Below, one piece after another: positions 24,309 through 33,016 of a stretch of 51,712 bases of DNA. The translations under genes were made by a program, and so were the position numbers. Location of the stretch: positions 1 through 51,712 of the forward strand of contig JAZRFM010000026.1 of NCBI GenBank assembly GCA_045661345.1. Reading direction: 5' to 3'. Below the pieces are notes generated by a model, which ran no database searches, was not told where the DNA came from, and saw only the letters and a list, made by a program, of their open reading frames with translations. Numbering within the stretch: position 1 is the first letter of the stretch; the number at the start of each line of letters is the position of its first letter. The DNA is from RUG12461 sp045661345. Its GTDB lineage: Bacteria > Bacillota > Clostridia > Lachnospirales > Lachnospiraceae.

Positions 24309-25016
24309 TTAACGTCTTCGAATGGAACGAACCACGAAATCGTCCGTTGATGTTCCGGTTGAAACTGCAATCGCCGCTGCGATGACAGCAATGAGTTCGC
24401 CACTGTCCTGCTGTGTCTCCCGCTGCTCGATCTGTTCCACAAATGTGTCGCTCTCCGGCTTTTCTTCCTCTTTTTTGGAAAGGGACGCCTGAATCTTCGA
24501 GATCAGCTTGAAGGCAGCGATCACAAGACTGATCACAATCAGCACCACAAACACGATGGAGATGCACATGAGCGTATTCAGTCCGGCCTTTCCCATCTTT
24601 TCACTGGTGGTATAGACCTGATCCACATTGATATCCGTGACCTCCATGCTGTTGTAGTTAAACACGTAGGTCAATGTCAGCGGACGCTCTTCATAATTGA
24701 CCGTCTGTGTCGCAGTCAGGGTCTTCCCTGCTTTCTCTACCTGAAAATCCCCGAATCCGACGAAGTTGCCGAGCTCCGTACGGTTCAGCACCCAGCTCGT
24801 CACCAGCGCCGCCGTGGATTCAGATCCGCTTTCCAGATAGGACTGCAATTCTGCCGGAGATAAGCTCTCGAGCGTACGCACCGTGCTCTGGCAGGCCTCC
24901 TGCAGCTCGTCATAGGTATAGCCGTTGTAGTCCACAGTCCTCGGGTCTTCCCCGCATGCGGCAAGACCAAATACCAGAAGACATACGGCTATGAGTAATG
25001 TCAGTTTTTTCTTCAT
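24309..25016 (-). CDS. OadG-type decarboxylase subunit with lipoprotein domain
   Basis: The C-terminal half is a Na+-pump decarboxylase gamma/delta subunit: one helix near residues 132-155 (CISIVFVVLIVISLVIAAF), an acidic segment and the conserved end LIAVIAAAIAV followed by TDDFVVRSIRRR. Small subunits of this kind hold the complex together. The N-terminal half is an addition: a lipoprotein signal (LLIAVCLLVFGLAAC, Cys 21) and about 110 residues of soluble domain outside the membrane, with an unknown role. Typical OadG proteins are about 80-120 residues; this one is 235. Confidence 0.85.
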   Translation of the reverse strand: MKKKLTLLIAVCLLVFGLAACGEDPRTVDYNGYTYDELQEACQSTVRTLESLSPAELQSYLESGSESTAALVTSWVLNRTELGNFVGFGDFQVEKAGKTLTATQTVNYEERPLTLTYVFNYNSMEVTDINVDQVYTTSEKMGKAGLNTLMCISIVFVVLIVISLVIAAFKLISKIQASLSKKEEEKPESDTFVEQIEQRETQQDSGELIAVIAAAIAVSTGTSTDDFVVRSIRRR

Positions 25017-25034
25017 CTTCTATCCGCACCCTTC

Positions 25035-26468
25035 TTATATTGCACTGTGTTTCTTAAACGGCACATCCATACGCTTGGTATAAAGCATTTCGAATGCGTC
25101 GATCAAGTACTTTCTGGTATCCTGCGGCTCCACAAGGAGATCCACATAGCCGCGCTTTGCTGCAGTCAGTGCACTGTCCTGCAGAGCATCGTACTCCTTT
25201 GCCTTCTCCGAAAGGGTTGCTGCATCCGCTTCGGGATACATGATCTTTGCAGCCAGTGACCCTTCCATCATGCCGATTTTGGCAGAGGGCCATGCATATA
25301 CGAGGTCTGCGCCGACCTGTTTGGATGCCATCAGCACACCTGCGCTTCCGTAAGCCTCTCCGACGATCAGCGTCACCTTCGGCACGGTCGCATTGGCATA
25401 TGCCACAGTAAGTGTCCCCAGTTCGCCTGCCAGACGCTTTTCCGCGCACATGCACTGGCAGAAGCCCTTCGTATTGACAAGTGTCAGCACCGGGATCTCA
25501 AAGGCGTCACAGAAATTGATAAAGGAAGCCGCCTTCTCAACCCCTCTCGCATTCAAAACCGCATCAAAGGAATCCATCTTTTCGCCGGCAGCATCATGCA
25601 TCTCCGTCGCATTCGCCACAAGGCCTACCGTCGTACCGTTCAGGCGGACAAAGCCTGTGACCATCCCCTTTGCGAAGTCCTTTTTGGTCTCAAAGAACAC
25701 ATGATCGTCGGAAAGCTCTGCCGCCAGATAGCGTGCATCTCCCTTCATCACATCCATGGACTGGCACGCTCTGTTGAGATCATCCGCAGTCGGTGCATCC
25801 AGCTGTTTTCCGCTGTTGTTGTCCGGAAGCATCGGGATCAGTGTACGAATCGCAGTCAGGATCTCCTCTTCCGTGCCCGCAAGGTCAATGTTGCCGGTCT
25901 CTTCACTCTGGAACTTCGCCGCAGAAGTATCACATTTATCAATATGATTTCCCTCAATCGCATTCGGGGAATTCAAAAAGAGTCTGCCGTGTTCCGCTTC
26001 CATAAAGCAGAAATCACACATCGCAGGAACGACCGAAAGACCGCCGCCGCATTCTCCGAAAACCGCTGCGATCTGCGGAATCACACCGGATGCCTGTGCC
26101 ATTTTCCGGTAAATCTTTCCAAGACCTGACAGCGCATCAACGGATTCCTGCAGACGAATCCCCGCACAATCGAGCAGACCGATCACCGGCGCCCCCATCT
26201 TCATTGCCATATCATAAACCCCGGCAATCTTTCTGGCGTGCATCTCACCAATCGTCCCATTCAGTACCGAGACATCCTGGCTGTACACGAACACCAGATT
26301 TCCGTCGATCAGTCCATGCCCTGTGATGACGCCGTCGGACGGCTCCGCCTGCTCTTTCAGGTTGAAGTCCGTGCTCCGTGCAGTCACAAGGGAGCCAAGC
26401 TCCACAAAGCTGTTCTGATCGAGGAGTCTCGCCAGCCGCTTTGCGGCTAAGCTGTCTTTGTTACTCAT
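25035..26468 (-). CDS. Acyl-CoA carboxyltransferase (12S / MmdA / PccB-like)
   Basis: The 477-residue protein is an acyl-CoA carboxyltransferase of the crotonase-like two-domain type (methylmalonyl-CoA decarboxylase alpha, transcarboxylase 12S, propionyl-CoA carboxylase beta). The first domain has the oxyanion loop GECGGGLSVVPAMCDF (about 145-160) and the second the AYGSAGVLMASKQVGADLVY stretch (about 385-405). It is shorter than the roughly 510-residue MmdA norm, so the acyl-CoA substrate is uncertain. The ATG at 26468 is preceded by GGAGGG, which itself lies in an upstream in-frame ATG (26483); I prefer the downstream start. It heads the decarboxylase gene set. Confidence 0.87.
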   Translation of the reverse strand: MSNKDSLAAKRLARLLDQNSFVELGSLVTARSTDFNLKEQAEPSDGVITGHGLIDGNLVFVYSQDVSVLNGTIGEMHARKIAGVYDMAMKMGAPVIGLLDCAGIRLQESVDALSGLGKIYRKMAQASGVIPQIAAVFGECGGGLSVVPAMCDFCFMEAEHGRLFLNSPNAIEGNHIDKCDTSAAKFQSEETGNIDLAGTEEEILTAIRTLIPMLPDNNSGKQLDAPTADDLNRACQSMDVMKGDARYLAAELSDDHVFFETKKDFAKGMVTGFVRLNGTTVGLVANATEMHDAAGEKMDSFDAVLNARGVEKAASFINFCDAFEIPVLTLVNTKGFCQCMCAEKRLAGELGTLTVAYANATVPKVTLIVGEAYGSAGVLMASKQVGADLVYAWPSAKIGMMEGSLAAKIMYPEADAATLSEKAKEYDALQDSALTAAKRGYVDLLVEPQDTRKYLIDAFEMLYTKRMDVPFKKHSAI

Positions 26469-26515
26469 ACTATCGCCCTCCATCTATTGATAAATCAAAA
26501 AATCAGCTACCCACA

Positions 26516-26544
26516 ATCTTACCTCTATTCCGTGTTTTTTTCAA
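26516..26544 (-). promoter_or_regulatory. Predicted promoter for the decarboxylase run
   Basis: On the minus strand -35 TTGAAA (26539-26544), a 17-bp spacer and -10 TAAGAT (26516-26521) lie about 50 bp before the carboxyltransferase start. No other convincing terminator or promoter was seen between here and 15483. Confidence 0.55.
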
Positions 26545-26552
26545 TCTCTATA

Positions 26553-26582
26553 TCAAAAAAAATCGGGCGCTTTTCGCGCCCG
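26553..26582 (-). terminator. Terminator after scpB
   Basis: Perfect 7-bp GC-rich arms (26564-26570 with 26576-26582) enclose a 5-nt loop, followed on the minus strand by a run of eight T. It ends scpAB and isolates it from the decarboxylase promoter just downstream. Confidence 0.93.
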
Positions 26583-26631
26583 CTGATGGAAAATGCTGAT
26601 GGAAACGTAATCAAAAAGGCTTTGTATCCCC

Positions 26632-27207
26632 TTATACCGTAACGACCTCCACACCGGCCTCCTGCTCGGCTTCGGTTCGGAACTGTTCCATCTGATCCGG
26701 CGTAAGCTCCGGCAGATCATCGATGGAAGACACGCCGAAACTCCGCAGGAATTCCTCTGTTGTACCGAAAAGCATCGGCTTCCCCGGTGCATCCAGTCTC
26801 CCGAGCTCCGTCACAAGCCCGTATTCCACCAGCTTATTGACCGCATGGTCGGAGCTGACACCACGGATCTTCTCAATCTCCGCCTTTGTCACGGGCTGCT
26901 TGTACGCCACAATGGAAAGGGTCTCCAGGAGAACATCCGTCAGTACACGTTTCCTGGGCTGTTTTGCGATCCGGATCAGATACTCATACATGGCACTGTC
27001 TGTACACATTTGATACGAAGAGCCCTCCAGGCACACGATCCTCACACCGCGTCCTTCCTCTTCATAATGCGCGGACAGCGCCTCAATCCGCCCTTTGGTC
27101 TCCTCTTCCGAAAGCCCGATGGCTCCCGCGATCTGGGACAGCTCCACGGAATCTCCCATGGTAAACAGAATTGCCTCTATGATTGCTTCATAGTTCTTTT
27201 CGCTCAT
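26632..27207 (-). CDS. scpB: Segregation and condensation protein B
   Basis: ScpB is the winged-helix (kite) subunit of the SMC-ScpAB condensin, which organises and segregates chromosomes. The 191-residue protein has two winged-helix domains; conserved stretches include LLETLSIVAYKQPVTKAEIEKIRGV (about 90-114, quoted in part) and the closing GRPLLYGTT-like segment, here GKPMLFGTTEEFL. It follows scpA with a 1-bp gap, typical for the pair. smc itself is not in the window. Confidence 0.96.
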   Translation of the reverse strand: MSEKNYEAIIEAILFTMGDSVELSQIAGAIGLSEEETKGRIEALSAHYEEEGRGVRIVCLEGSSYQMCTDSAMYEYLIRIAKQPRKRVLTDVLLETLSIVAYKQPVTKAEIEKIRGVSSDHAVNKLVEYGLVTELGRLDAPGKPMLFGTTEEFLRSFGVSSIDDLPELTPDQMEQFRTEAEQEAGVEVVTV

Positions 27208-27208
27208 G

Positions 27209-27961
27209 TTATGCTACCAGCCTCGATTCGATCCGGATGTCATCAAAAATGCGATCCTGCCGGATATGGATGGTTCCGGTCTTGATCAGCTCCAGTACCG
27301 CAAGGAAGGTGACGATCACTTCCATTTTTCCGGACTGTGCCTCTAACAGATTTCGGAAGGAAAAGCTCTGGTGGGTCAGGCAGTAGTCCCGCAGATACGC
27401 AATCCGCTCCTCCAGGGAAACCTCTTCCTTCTCGATCCTGCCGAATTTGGAACGAATGGGGTCGATTCTGTCCTCCTGACGGCGCATCATCATCTGGAAA
27501 ATATCGTTCAGCTTCTTTAATGTCACGTCAGACACCAGCTCCTCCAAATTGATCGGTTCCTCGTAGCGCGCCACTTCCTCCGGTATCGTCGGCGCTTTGA
27601 ACCAGACACGCTCCGCATCGATCTGGCGGTCCTTGAGTTCATAGGAAATACATTTATACATCTTGTATTCCAGCAGCTGTCTTACCAGCTCCGCTCTCGG
27701 GTCTTCTTCCTCCTCATTTTCCGGATTTTCCTGTTTCGGAAGGAGCATTCTGGATTTGATCGAAAGCAGCGTTGCCGCCATCACGAGAAATTCGCTCATG
27801 ATATTGAGATCCTGCCGCTGCATCTCACGAATATACTCCATATACTGATTTGTGATCTCCACGATGGGGATATCATAGATATTGACCTTGTTCTTCTCCA
27901 GCAGATGTAAAAGAAGATCCAGCGGTCCTTCAAATGCATCCAGTTTCACCGGTATTCCCAT
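27209..27961 (-). CDS. scpA: Segregation and condensation protein A
   Basis: ScpA is the kleisin that bridges the SMC head domains. The 250-residue protein starts with the typical VKLDAFEGPLDLLLHLLEK and contains EFLVMAATLLSIKSRMLLP (about 60-78), followed by an acidic stretch and a C-terminal winged helix that contacts the second SMC head. Promoter at 27997-28025 and terminator at 26553 frame a simple two-gene operon with scpB. Confidence 0.97.
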   Translation of the reverse strand: MGIPVKLDAFEGPLDLLLHLLEKNKVNIYDIPIVEITNQYMEYIREMQRQDLNIMSEFLVMAATLLSIKSRMLLPKQENPENEEEEDPRAELVRQLLEYKMYKCISYELKDRQIDAERVWFKAPTIPEEVARYEEPINLEELVSDVTLKKLNDIFQMMMRRQEDRIDPIRSKFGRIEKEEVSLEERIAYLRDYCLTHQSFSFRNLLEAQSGKMEVIVTFLAVLELIKTGTIHIRQDRIFDDIRIESRLVA

Positions 27962-27996
27962 AACTCACTCCTGTTCCTGCTCATCATACAAAAACT

Positions 27997-28025
27997 ATTA
28001 TAGTGGTTTGGGGGGAGAAACACAA
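27997..28025 (-). promoter_or_regulatory. Predicted promoter for scpAB
   Basis: On the minus strand -35 TTGTGT (28020-28025), a 17-bp spacer and a perfect -10 TATAAT (27997-28002) lie about 35 bp before the scpA ATG. Confidence 0.65.
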
Positions 28026-28071
28026 GACAAAAATACAAGATTATGTATAGACGGTTATAAAAACCTCAATA

Positions 28072-28926
28072 TCATGGTTTTATGGAAATCAACACAGCCT
28101 CCGCGCGATCGAAAATACGGATATGAAAGGTATGGGTGCCGAGTCCCTTGCTCACAATCAGATGCCTGTCAGCCTGCCGGTAGTGTCCGCCGTCATATTT
28201 GGGAAAGAAAAGAAGCTCCGGGGAAAGGATGCTCCTGCCTCCCGGGAAACGCACGAGTCCGCCGTGGGTATGACCCGAAAGCGTAAGATCCGCTCCCCAG
28301 CGGAAGTAGTCATCTCCATAGGCAGGATTATGTGCAAGGAGTATGGAAAAATGTGTCTTGTCGCAGAAACCGATGGTTTTTTCCAGAAAAGAAGCCGGCA
28401 GAGTCTGCTTTTTCCGTTTTTCATAGAAGGAAAGGGGCAGCTCCAGCCCGTACAATGCAATCGTGTCGTCCTTCACCGTGATTGTCCGGCATTCGTTATG
28501 CAAAAAAACGATCCCGTTCTTTTGCAATGTCTCTTCAAACACGGCAAATTCCGGGATCTCTCTGCTTTTTGCTTTGGACTCATGATTGCCGAAGGCGAAG
28601 TATACGGGTGCAATCTCAGGTAATTTGCACGCAAATGACGTCATGCTGTCGTATGTTTCCACATCATCCTTCACGATCAGGTCTCCGCCGATCAGGACTA
28701 AATCCGGTTTTGCATCCCGAATCGCACGAAAAAGCCTCTCATTGTCCCGCCCGTAAGAAAAGCCATGCAGGTCAGCAATCAGCATGAGGCGGAGGGGATT
28801 TTTTACTTTCGGTGTTCTTATTTCATATGGGGTCAAACGGAAAAGGCGCAGCTCAATCAGCTGCGCAATTCCCGCTAACACTATGATTCCTGTGATAATT
28901 CCCAAAGCAATCATCGGTTTTGTCAA
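28072..28926 (-). CDS. Membrane-anchored metallophosphoesterase (YkuE-like)
   Basis: The 284-residue protein has one N-terminal helix (about 5-25) and a calcineurin-like phosphoesterase domain. The metal-binding motifs are in order: LIADLHGFSYG (about 50), LVLIGGDLIV (about 75), FAFGNHESK (about 112), LLAHNPAYGDD (about 205) and LSGHTHGGL (about 225). The relatives act on phospholipid head groups or other phosphoesters at the membrane; the substrate here is unknown. The first possible start is a TTG at 28926 that overlaps the pnp stop (TTGA); the ATG at 28917 is an equal alternative. Confidence 0.87.
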   Translation of the reverse strand: MTKPMIALGIITGIIVLAGIAQLIELRLFRLTPYEIRTPKVKNPLRLMLIADLHGFSYGRDNERLFRAIRDAKPDLVLIGGDLIVKDDVETYDSMTSFACKLPEIAPVYFAFGNHESKAKSREIPEFAVFEETLQKNGIVFLHNECRTITVKDDTIALYGLELPLSFYEKRKKQTLPASFLEKTIGFCDKTHFSILLAHNPAYGDDYFRWGADLTLSGHTHGGLVRFPGGRSILSPELLFFPKYDGGHYRQADRHLIVSKGLGTHTFHIRIFDRAEAVLISIKP

Positions 28927-31034
28927 TTACTGGAATACATGCCTTCCTTTGCCGGTACATCCTTCATGGAGAAGCTGAAACGTCCCGTCTTGTCCTTGCC
29001 AAGGCAGATAACGGTTACCTTGTCTCCCAGAGTCAGTACATCTTCCACCCGGTCGATCCTTGTTTTTGCGATCTTGGAGATATGTACCATTCCTTCTTTT
29101 CCGGGAGCAAACTCTACAAATGCGCCGAATTCCTTTATGGAAACAACCGTTCCGTTAAAGATCTGTCCCTTCTCAAAATCCGTCACGATGGTCTTGATCA
29201 TGTCAATCGCCTGATCCATCATGGCTTTCTCCATACCGCAGACAGAAACGGCACCCTCATCATTAATGTCAATCTTTACGCCGGTACGCTCAATGATCTC
29301 ATTGATGGTCTTGCCGCGCTGTCCCACCACATCACCGATCTTCTGGGGATCGATCTGGATCTGCACGATTTTCGGCGCATAGGGGCTCAGCTCCTTCCGG
29401 GGCTCTGCGATCGCCGGTTTCATACAGGTATCCATGATGAAGAGTCTCGCCTCTCTGGTACGGCGGATCGCTTCTTCTACGATGGGACGGGTCAGACCAT
29501 GGATCTTGATATCCATCTGGATCGCCGTGATACCTTCCGTGGTGCCGGTGACCTTGAAGTCCATATCGCCGAAGAAGTCCTCCAGCCCCTGGATATCCGT
29601 AAGCACCAGATAATCATCATCCGTCTCTCCGGTGACAAGACCGCAGGAAATGCCGGCTACCATCCGCTTGATCGGGACACCCGCTGCCATCAGGGACATA
29701 CAGGATGCGCAAGTGGAAGCCATAGAAGTGGAACCGTTACTCTCAAAGGTCTCGGATACTGCACGGATTGCGTAGGGAAATTCTTCCTCGCTCGGCAGCA
29801 CCGGCAGCAGCGCACGCTCCGCGAGAGCACCATGACCGATCTCGCGTCTCCCGGGTCCTCTGCTGACCTTTGTCTCCCCGACAGAGTAGGACGGGAAGTT
29901 GTACTGATGCATATACCGCTTATTGACCACATTTGCATCCAGACCGTCTATCCTTTGTACCTCGGAAAGCGGCGCCAGCGTCACAACATCGCAGATCTGT
30001 GTCTGCCCTCTCGTAAACATGGCAGATCCATGTACACGCGGGATCAAATCCACCTCTGCGGAAAGCGGACGGATCTGATCAATGGCACGACCATCGGGCC
30101 GCTTGTGATCCTTTAAGATCATTTTCCGGACAGTCTTCTTCTGATACTGATAAATGGCATCGGAAACGAGGGGCAGCCACTCTTCCTTCTCCGCAAACGC
30201 CTCTTCAATCCTGTCGGTGATCTTGCGGATGTTCTCTTCTCTCACCTGTTTCTCATCGGTAAAGACAGCCTGCTCCATCTCCTCCGGCGGAACAAGACGC
30301 TTGATCTCGTCCAGCATATCCTCCGGGATCACATAATGCTCATATTCATGCTTCGGCTTTCCCACCTCCGCGACAATTCCGTTGATAAAGGAAATGATCG
30401 TCTGATTGACTTCATGGGCCTTGTAGATTGCCTCCAGCATCTTCGCCTCCGGTACTTCCTTTGCACCGGCTTCAATCATGATCACCTTCTGCGCCGTAGA
30501 AGCAACCGTCAGCTTCAGGTCGCCCTTTGCCCACTGCTCCTGAGAGGGATTGACCACCAGCTCCCCGTCAATCAGCCCCATCTGCGTCATGGCACAGGGA
30601 CCGTCAAAGGGAATATCGGAAATGGATGTGGAAATAGATGCGCCGAGCATGGCGACAAGCTCCGGGCGGCATTTCGGATCCACACTCATGACCATATTGA
30701 TGAGCGAAACATCATTTCTGTAGTCCTTCGGGAAAAGGGGCCGCATCGGACGGTCGATCACGCGGGAGGTGAGAATCGCATTCTCTGACGGCTTGCCCTC
30801 ACGCTTGGTAAATCCTCCCGGAATCTTTCCCACCGAATACATCTTCTCTTCATATTCCACCGACAGCGGGAAGAAATCAATTCCATCCCTCGGTTTCTCG
30901 GATGCCGTCGCCGTGGACAATACGGTAGTATCCCCGTATTTCATAAATGCACAGCCGTTTGCCTGTTTTCCGACCTTGCCGATTTCCACGGTCAGCGTTC
31001 TTCCTGCCAGTTCCATTGTGTAGCTCTTAAACAT
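28923..31034 (-). CDS. pnp: Polyribonucleotide nucleotidyltransferase (PNPase)
   Basis: PNPase degrades RNA 3' to 5' with phosphate and can add tails in reverse. The 703-residue protein has two RNase PH domains (about 1-215 and 300-540), a KH domain near 555-610 (IGDVVGQRGKTINEI) and a C-terminal S1 domain (about 620-690). The length matches the family. It follows rpsO, as in most bacteria, with a hairpin between them at 31103-31133. The start has AAGGAG upstream. Confidence 0.97.
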   Translation of the reverse strand: MFKSYTMELAGRTLTVEIGKVGKQANGCAFMKYGDTTVLSTATASEKPRDGIDFFPLSVEYEEKMYSVGKIPGGFTKREGKPSENAILTSRVIDRPMRPLFPKDYRNDVSLINMVMSVDPKCRPELVAMLGASISTSISDIPFDGPCAMTQMGLIDGELVVNPSQEQWAKGDLKLTVASTAQKVIMIEAGAKEVPEAKMLEAIYKAHEVNQTIISFINGIVAEVGKPKHEYEHYVIPEDMLDEIKRLVPPEEMEQAVFTDEKQVREENIRKITDRIEEAFAEKEEWLPLVSDAIYQYQKKTVRKMILKDHKRPDGRAIDQIRPLSAEVDLIPRVHGSAMFTRGQTQICDVVTLAPLSEVQRIDGLDANVVNKRYMHQYNFPSYSVGETKVSRGPGRREIGHGALAERALLPVLPSEEEFPYAIRAVSETFESNGSTSMASTCASCMSLMAAGVPIKRMVAGISCGLVTGETDDDYLVLTDIQGLEDFFGDMDFKVTGTTEGITAIQMDIKIHGLTRPIVEEAIRRTREARLFIMDTCMKPAIAEPRKELSPYAPKIVQIQIDPQKIGDVVGQRGKTINEIIERTGVKIDINDEGAVSVCGMEKAMMDQAIDMIKTIVTDFEKGQIFNGTVVSIKEFGAFVEFAPGKEGMVHISKIAKTRIDRVEDVLTLGDKVTVICLGKDKTGRFSFSMKDVPAKEGMYSSN

Positions 31035-31102
31035 GTTTTTTCTCCTTCTCTTCCTTCTTCTTCAAAAGCTTCTGTATAGCACCACGTACTTCATATATCG
31101 CA

Positions 31103-31133
31103 AAACAGAGCGGACAAAATGCCCGCTCTGTTT
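31103..31133 (-). terminator. rpsO-pnp intergenic hairpin
   Basis: Perfect 11-bp arms AAACAGAGCGG and CCGCTCTGTTT enclose nine bases immediately after the rpsO stop codon. Only a short T-run (four) follows on the minus strand, so termination may be partial. In other bacteria this position carries an rpsO terminator and an RNase processing site that controls pnp. Confidence 0.7.
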
Positions 31134-31139
31134 GACGGT

Positions 31140-31406
31140 CTATTTTCTGAGACCAAGCCGTTCGATCAGGGAACGATAACGCTCAATATCAATGTCTTTC
31201 AGGTAAGCGAGAAGTCTTCTTCTCTGTCCGACCATCTTCAGAAGTCCTCTTCTGGAATGATGATCCTTCTGATTTACCTTCAGATGCTCTGTCAGCTCGT
31301 TGATCCGTGTCGTGAGGAGCGCTACCTGTACTTCCGGTGAACCCGTATCTCCTTCACTTCTGCCATATTCCTTGATAATTGCTTCTTTCTGCTCTTTTGT
31401 CAGCAT
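31140..31406 (-). CDS. rpsO: 30S ribosomal protein S15
   Basis: S15 binds the central domain of 16S rRNA and is an early assembly protein. The 88-residue protein is full length, from MLTKEQKEAIIKEYGR to LIERLGLRK, with the conserved GSPEVQVALLTTRI and HHSRRGLLKMVGQRRRLLAYL regions. The ATG at 31406 follows AAGGAGG; the longer frame to 31445 is spurious. It is the first gene of rpsO-pnp and the phosphoesterase. Confidence 0.98.
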   Translation of the reverse strand: MLTKEQKEAIIKEYGRSEGDTGSPEVQVALLTTRINELTEHLKVNQKDHHSRRGLLKMVGQRRRLLAYLKDIDIERYRSLIERLGLRK

Positions 31407-31446
31407 ATCTTTCCTCCTTTTCTGAAACCGCCATTCACTCAGCATT

Positions 31447-31468
31447 CGGTCGGAGTGTCCGAAAACCG
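31447..31468 (-). promoter_or_regulatory. Stem in the rpsO leader, candidate S15 control site
   Basis: In the predicted 80-nt leader a stem TCGGA-CAC-TCCGA is extended by CGG/CCG around a 3-nt bulge. S15 controls its own translation through leader stems in several bacteria, but the structures differ between groups, so this is only a candidate. Confidence 0.35.
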
Positions 31469-31491
31469 TGCGAAAGGCTGACAGCGTTGCT

Positions 31492-31521
31492 AGTATAGCA
31501 TGATTGCCGCTACAAAGTCAA
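31492..31521 (-). promoter_or_regulatory. Predicted promoter for rpsO-pnp
   Basis: On the minus strand -35 TTGACT (31516-31521), an 18-bp spacer and -10 TATACT (31492-31497) lie about 85 bp before rpsO. Confidence 0.7.
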
Positions 31522-31553
31522 GATAAGATTTGTCTCGGCAGATCGCTCTGTTC

Positions 31554-32972
31554 TTATCCCAAAACCCGCGTTGCACAGATCGGCGAACGGTAATACATAT
31601 TGGAAACCGTGATACCCGTACGTTTATTGCTCGCATGGCAGATCTGTCCGTTCCCGATGTAAATCGCCACATGTCCGATCCGTCTCCCGCTTCCGTAGAA
31701 GATCAGATCACCCGGCTTCAGATCGTCCAGACCGACTCTCGTACCGCAATTTGCCTGTGCTGCGGAAGAATGGGGCAATCCGACACCGTAATTGGCCATG
31801 ACGCTCATGACGAATCCGGAACAGTCCGCGCCGTTTGTCAGGCTTGTGCCACCCCATACATACGGATTGCCGACAAACTGCGTCGCATAGTCCACAACCG
31901 CAACGCGCACATCAGAAACGCCTTCGCCGTAGCGTGCTTCCGATAAGGTCAGTGCATCCCTCAGCTGCTCGCCCACTTCGACGAACTCTGCTTTGACATA
32001 GCGCTCTTCCCCGTCCATTTCCACCTTGACCCAGTCGCCAAGGTCCTCCAGTACCGGAATCTCTTCTCCGGTCGCCACCTGATCCACGACTTCACAGTCC
32101 GTATTGGGCTCCTCGCGCACATTGACACCCTGTCCCTTGACCGTCGCCGTCAGGGTCAGCAGTTCTTTTGCACGCTCCCGCGCCGGTTCTCCGGTCAGAA
32201 GAAAATCGGATTTTACATATCCCTCCACTTCACCGGAGCGGATCTTTGTCCATTCTCCTTCTACAGAAAGAATCTCCGCTGCCGCATCCGCCGGAAGCTT
32301 CCCGGCCAAAGAGGCGTCCTCTCCCGCTTCGGAACGGATATTCAGATTATCTGTGACATTTGCGATCGCAATGTTTGTATAACCGGCGATCTCAACCGGT
32401 TCTTCTTCTACCGGCTCTTCCGGTTGTGCCTCGGCCTCTGCTGCAGGCGTTTCTGCAACCGTATTTTCCAAAATCGTGCTCAGATTACCGATGACTCCGG
32501 CACTTGCTGTCGGCGCCTGTGCAGGTGCTGCAGGGGCCTCTGCCTGTGCTTCTGCCGGAGCCTCTTCTGCTGCAGGAGTCTCTGGCTGTGCTGTTTCTGC
32601 CGCCGGTGCTGCTTCTGCCGTTGCCGGCGCTGCAGCCGCTTCCCCTTCCTGCAATAACGCTGCTGTTTCCTGGATCTCCGTGTTGGCTCCTGCCGTCTCC
32701 GCAGCAGACTCTGTGAGCTCTGTACCCGGAATCTCAACTGACGGCGCCTCCTCCTGGGCCGCAGCCTGGGGATCTGCAAGTTCTCCTACTGCAGAACGGA
32801 CCAGTTGTGTGGAAGTAACCGTGGCAGGTAACGTCTTCTCAAGATTTCTGCCAAGTGCCTGTGCCACGCCGGATGTTGGCGTTGCTGCATACAACTGTGC
32901 TGCCGGCGTCATTAAAATGCCCGCCGCAAGCGTGATCGATACCAATGTCTTCAGTAATGCTTTTCTTTTCAT
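31554..32972 (-). CDS. Secreted NlpC/P60 wall hydrolase with two SH3 domains
   Basis: The 472-residue protein is an exported peptidoglycan endopeptidase. A signal peptide (about 1-29, ending in an Ala-rich PAAQLYA site) is followed by a long low-complexity region of Ala, Pro, Glu and Gln (about 65-190) that probably spans the wall. Two bacterial SH3 domains (about 200-260 and 275-335) and a C-terminal NlpC/P60 domain (about 358-472) follow. Catalytic Cys is in ADCSGFVMSV, the His in GRRIGHVAIYIG, with a third residue in CHASN. It probably cuts gamma-D-Glu/diamino-acid bonds. It starts at the ATG at 32972 after GAGG; a TTG precedes it in frame. Confidence 0.93.
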   Translation of the reverse strand: MKRKALLKTLVSITLAAGILMTPAAQLYAATPTSGVAQALGRNLEKTLPATVTSTQLVRSAVGELADPQAAAQEEAPSVEIPGTELTESAAETAGANTEIQETAALLQEGEAAAAPATAEAAPAAETAQPETPAAEEAPAEAQAEAPAAPAQAPTASAGVIGNLSTILENTVAETPAAEAEAQPEEPVEEEPVEIAGYTNIAIANVTDNLNIRSEAGEDASLAGKLPADAAAEILSVEGEWTKIRSGEVEGYVKSDFLLTGEPARERAKELLTLTATVKGQGVNVREEPNTDCEVVDQVATGEEIPVLEDLGDWVKVEMDGEERYVKAEFVEVGEQLRDALTLSEARYGEGVSDVRVAVVDYATQFVGNPYVWGGTSLTNGADCSGFVMSVMANYGVGLPHSSAAQANCGTRVGLDDLKPGDLIFYGSGRRIGHVAIYIGNGQICHASNKRTGITVSNMYYRSPICATRVLG

Positions 32973-33016
32973 CAAAAAACCTCAAAATACCTTACTTTTT
33001 CAACAATCCGAGGGTT

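Noticed and set aside
28057..28081. Hairpin after the phosphoesterase gene
   Set aside because: Six A/T-rich pairs with a 10-nt loop that includes the stop codon; too weak to call a terminator.
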